NCBI RefSeq assembly: GCF_003287275.1
Contig: NZ_QEVW01000012.1
Location: forward strand, 124,001 to 188,000
DNA length: 64,000 nt
Origin: Paenibacillus taichungensis
GTDB lineage: Bacteria > Bacillota > Bacilli > Paenibacillales > Paenibacillaceae
Direction of reading: 5' to 3'
Shown: positions 61,922-64,000 of the stretch, piece by piece
Layout of the letters: the number at the start of each line of letters is the position of its first letter
How positions within the stretch are numbered: the stretch's first letter is position 1
Position numbers and translations under genes: made by a program
The notes under the pieces: model-generated
Told to the model about the DNA's origin: nothing
Databases searched by the model: none
What the model saw: only the letters and a program-made list of their open reading frames with translations

Positions 61922-63832
61922 TTATACTCCCGAATCGGTAGGATTCACACTCACTAAGATGCGGTCGATATCTGGGGCATAACCCGTCGGCTGTGAGAAT
62001 AGAAGCGTATTGGACCCCGCCTGCAGATGTACTGTCGTCTCCTGAGAAGCCACTGTTGTCCAACTGCCGGAACTTGGGAAGTTGAGCGATGTACCAGCCG
62101 CTCCATTCACACTTAATATGGCGGAGCGGCTTGCTTCACCATTCAAGTACTGAATCGTTAATTTGTAGTTACCTGCTGACGGCACTGTTACACTATTGAA
62201 CTTCAGCGTGCCGCTACCGTTGCCTAAATAACCCACCTTTGCCCCACCAGAGCAAGTCGTACAGTTCGCAATGACCGCTGAACCTGCTAACGTGTTTCCC
62301 GCTGCCTCTGCCTCATAGGCGCTAACACCTGAATTCGGAGGTGTTACTGGCGTCACGGGCGGGTCAGCCAGTAAAGTAGAAGTTGTAGCACTCGCAGAAA
62401 CATGGAAACCGGACAGTGTTAGCCAGCCGTCTCGGTTTGCGTCCTGACGTGTGTTCGCAAAGCGAATTGTTTTGCCGCTGGTGAGTGGATTGACAATTCG
62501 CATGACCAGCCTGTAATCACCGGCGGGAAGGTTGTGATTCGCACTATATGAGAAAGAATAGTCCGCGTCTCCAGGCAAGATGCTTTTCAGATTCCATGAT
62601 TTCGTGCCAAGCGACTTAACCCATGTGTCGGAGGAATTCAGTACGCCAAACTCGACCTCCCAATTGTAGTAAAACGGAGCAACGCCTTTGTTCTGGAGTT
62701 TGACGTTGACTTGCAGTGAGGACGCCGATGAATCACTCAGCTGCACGGATGAATTGTACAGCGTATAACCAAGCATTTTATGAGCTTGTAGCGCATTAAG
62801 CTTAGCCGTCTCGTTAGGTAAAGAATTTTTGTACACACGATCATACATTAGCCAAGAGGCATGTGTCGTTTCGACTGAGGTCTGGAAGTCTTCACCGTTT
62901 TGGTTGGGCCAGTGCTGCCAAAAACTCGTATCCTGCTGGAGGGGTGGATATAATTCGCCACCAATCGGATGAGTCTTCCAGATGTCCTGCAGGCCGTTTT
63001 GCGTAATCAAATTCCAAAAACCCCAATCATTTGCGAACAAGGTTTCGTACGAAAAAGAATCATCATGGTAGCCGAAAGCGTTTTTCAAATCTGCTGTACT
63101 CGCCGAATAAGGGTACCTGGCAAGTACCTGGGTCTTCTGGAATGCACCCTTGAATGCCGAAAGCAACCCGTCACGGTTAGTCTGGTTCATCTCCCAATTC
63201 GTTGGATCGGTATTATAGGGCCATGTATGCCACTCTCCCCAAAATCCGTATAATCCTGTTGTCAGAAAGCCAATTCGAGGATCACCATCGTAGCGGGTCC
63301 CAAGTGCGCTGACGAACTGTCGCAACGCCTGATTTAAATTTGCGTCGTTCCAGTCTGGGGCCAGACTGTGGGTAGATGTATCGTGATTGCCGTTCTGATC
63401 ATAATCCCGGGTCTTAAGCCCGCCGTTAATTAGAAACTGCGGAATACCGCTTGTACGCCCCGGGTAGTCAACGTAGACACGAAAAGCCGCCTGGTTGCCC
63501 CGACTAGCGATATCATTAAGATAGGCATCCAGCGGTGCCCAGTTGTACGTGTTCCAGTCCGTCATCAGGTCACGAAGCGAAACGTAGAACCATTCCATGC
63601 TGTGCGGAAAACTACTGTTCGGATCAACACTTTCCGATGGAAGCTTGGAGAAAGGTAAAAAGCCCTTCAGTGGGTTTAGCTCCAGCCCGGCTTTGTTCGG
63701 GTCATAGGTTTGGGCCTGCCATTCTCCTGATGCATATGCATGGTTGGGCTTGAAGTTTATAAACATTATTGAGCCAAGTAGACAAAGGACGACCATCATC
63801 AATCCTAACCTTGCAAGTCTTGCATTGGACAT
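61922..63832 (-). CDS. Secreted DUF4832 protein with carbohydrate-binding module
   Basis: A 636-residue secreted protein. A signal peptide (about 1-35, ending HAYASG) is followed by a glycoside-hydrolase-like barrel (about 45-330, with FRVYVDYPGR, GFLTTGLYGFWGEWHTWP and a W-rich stretch), then the DUF4832 beta-sandwich (about 335-495), a Pro/Thr linker and a C-terminal CBM35/CBM6-like module (about 510-636: YEAEAAGNTLAGSAVI, GYLGNGSGTLKF, DIDRILVSV). GFWGEWHTW carries a Glu in a position usual for a catalytic acid. Activity is unknown, and it is probably a polysaccharide-active enzyme. The ATG at 63832 follows AGGAG. Confidence 0.85.
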   Translation of the reverse strand: MSNARLARLGLMMVVLCLLGSIMFINFKPNHAYASGEWQAQTYDPNKAGLELNPLKGFLPFSKLPSESVDPNSSFPHSMEWFYVSLRDLMTDWNTYNWAPLDAYLNDIASRGNQAAFRVYVDYPGRTSGIPQFLINGGLKTRDYDQNGNHDTSTHSLAPDWNDANLNQALRQFVSALGTRYDGDPRIGFLTTGLYGFWGEWHTWPYNTDPTNWEMNQTNRDGLLSAFKGAFQKTQVLARYPYSASTADLKNAFGYHDDSFSYETLFANDWGFWNLITQNGLQDIWKTHPIGGELYPPLQQDTSFWQHWPNQNGEDFQTSVETTHASWLMYDRVYKNSLPNETAKLNALQAHKMLGYTLYNSSVQLSDSSASSLQVNVKLQNKGVAPFYYNWEVEFGVLNSSDTWVKSLGTKSWNLKSILPGDADYSFSYSANHNLPAGDYRLVMRIVNPLTSGKTIRFANTRQDANRDGWLTLSGFHVSASATTSTLLADPPVTPVTPPNSGVSAYEAEAAGNTLAGSAVIANCTTCSGGAKVGYLGNGSGTLKFNSVTVPSAGNYKLTIQYLNGEASRSAILSVNGAAGTSLNFPSSGSWTTVASQETTVHLQAGSNTLLFSQPTGYAPDIDRILVSVNPTDSGV

Positions 63833-64000
63833 TGCATCGTTCACTCCTGTTCGCATGAGATTAACTATTAAATATGGCAACAAACATACTCGCCAGCCTT
63901 ACTCACCCCCTCTCCAGCCCTGAACTCTACGCATGAATGAGAACCCACCCCGTCTCTACTTGATACAGAAAGCTTAATAAACGTGGTGGTAGTACGCTCA

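Noticed and set aside
61701-61982. A 93-codon plus-strand frame
   Set aside because: It runs through the possible IS remnant and into the DUF4832 gene, has no ribosome binding site and resembles nothing.
1-64000. Search for tRNA, rRNA, CRISPR arrays, phage genes and replication origins
   Set aside because: I found no cloverleaf with a CCA-like end, no rRNA-like stretch, no regular repeats and no phage or replication genes by eye.

Overview
The window looks like a chromosomal segment from a soil or host-associated Firmicute, most likely Paenibacillus. The basis is family content and style rather than a marker gene: low-to-mid GC, strong GGAGG-type ribosome binding sites, many carbohydrate ABC transporters of the LplA/LplB/LplC type, AraC-type regulators beside them, and a cell-wall enzyme carrying S-layer homology (SLH) domains. 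I saw no rRNA, tRNA, CRISPR array or prophage. One decayed insertion-sequence end may be present near 61.7-61.9 kb.

Layout. 1-6.7 kb: a minus-strand operon for beta-mannosides (GH2 beta-mannosidase, two permeases, a binding lipoprotein cut by the left edge) with a divergent AraC regulator. 6.9-10 kb: a two-component system opposite a secreted protein of unknown function. 10.2-16.6 kb: mannose-handling genes (AraC regulator, long mannose-6-phosphate isomerase, ROK sugar kinase, GH38 alpha-mannosidase-like enzyme). 16.7-30.7 kb: a galacto-N-biose / mucin core-1 O-glycan locus (2417-residue SLH-anchored GH101 endo-alpha-N-acetylgalactosaminidase, GH112 phosphorylase, a 60-residue membrane protein, an ABC transporter and a divergent AraC regulator). 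30.8-33.2 kb: a Fur-type promoter, a luciferase-like monooxygenase and an iron-complex binding lipoprotein. 33.4-47.2 kb: mixed housekeeping and defence genes (esterase, CD3324-like protein, XRE regulator with a hydrolase, TetR-MMPL efflux pair, DUF4304 protein, LysR/DapA, GNAT, a TetX-like flavoprotein behind a second Fur-type promoter, and a barnase/barstar pair). 47.3-50 kb: a secreted modular GH26 mannanase. 50-52 kb: an SDR dehydrogenase opposite a TetR regulator, and a 42-residue gene. 52.3-61.7 kb: a second host-glycan operon (GH29 fucosidase, GH123/DUF4091 protein, binding lipoprotein, two permeases) with a membrane-bound AraC regulator. 61.9-63.8 kb: a secreted DUF4832 protein with a carbohydrate-binding module.

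Taken together the glycan genes could dismantle O-glycans (GH101, GH112, GH123, GH29) and mannose-rich polymers or N-glycans (GH2, GH38, GH26, ManA, ROK kinase). Four near-consensus cre sites sit in front of these genes, which fits carbon catabolite control. The least expected features are the two Fur-type promoters driving monooxygenases, a hairpin that appears to hide the ribosome binding site of the mannose operon, and the barnase gene encoded as a putative lipoprotein.
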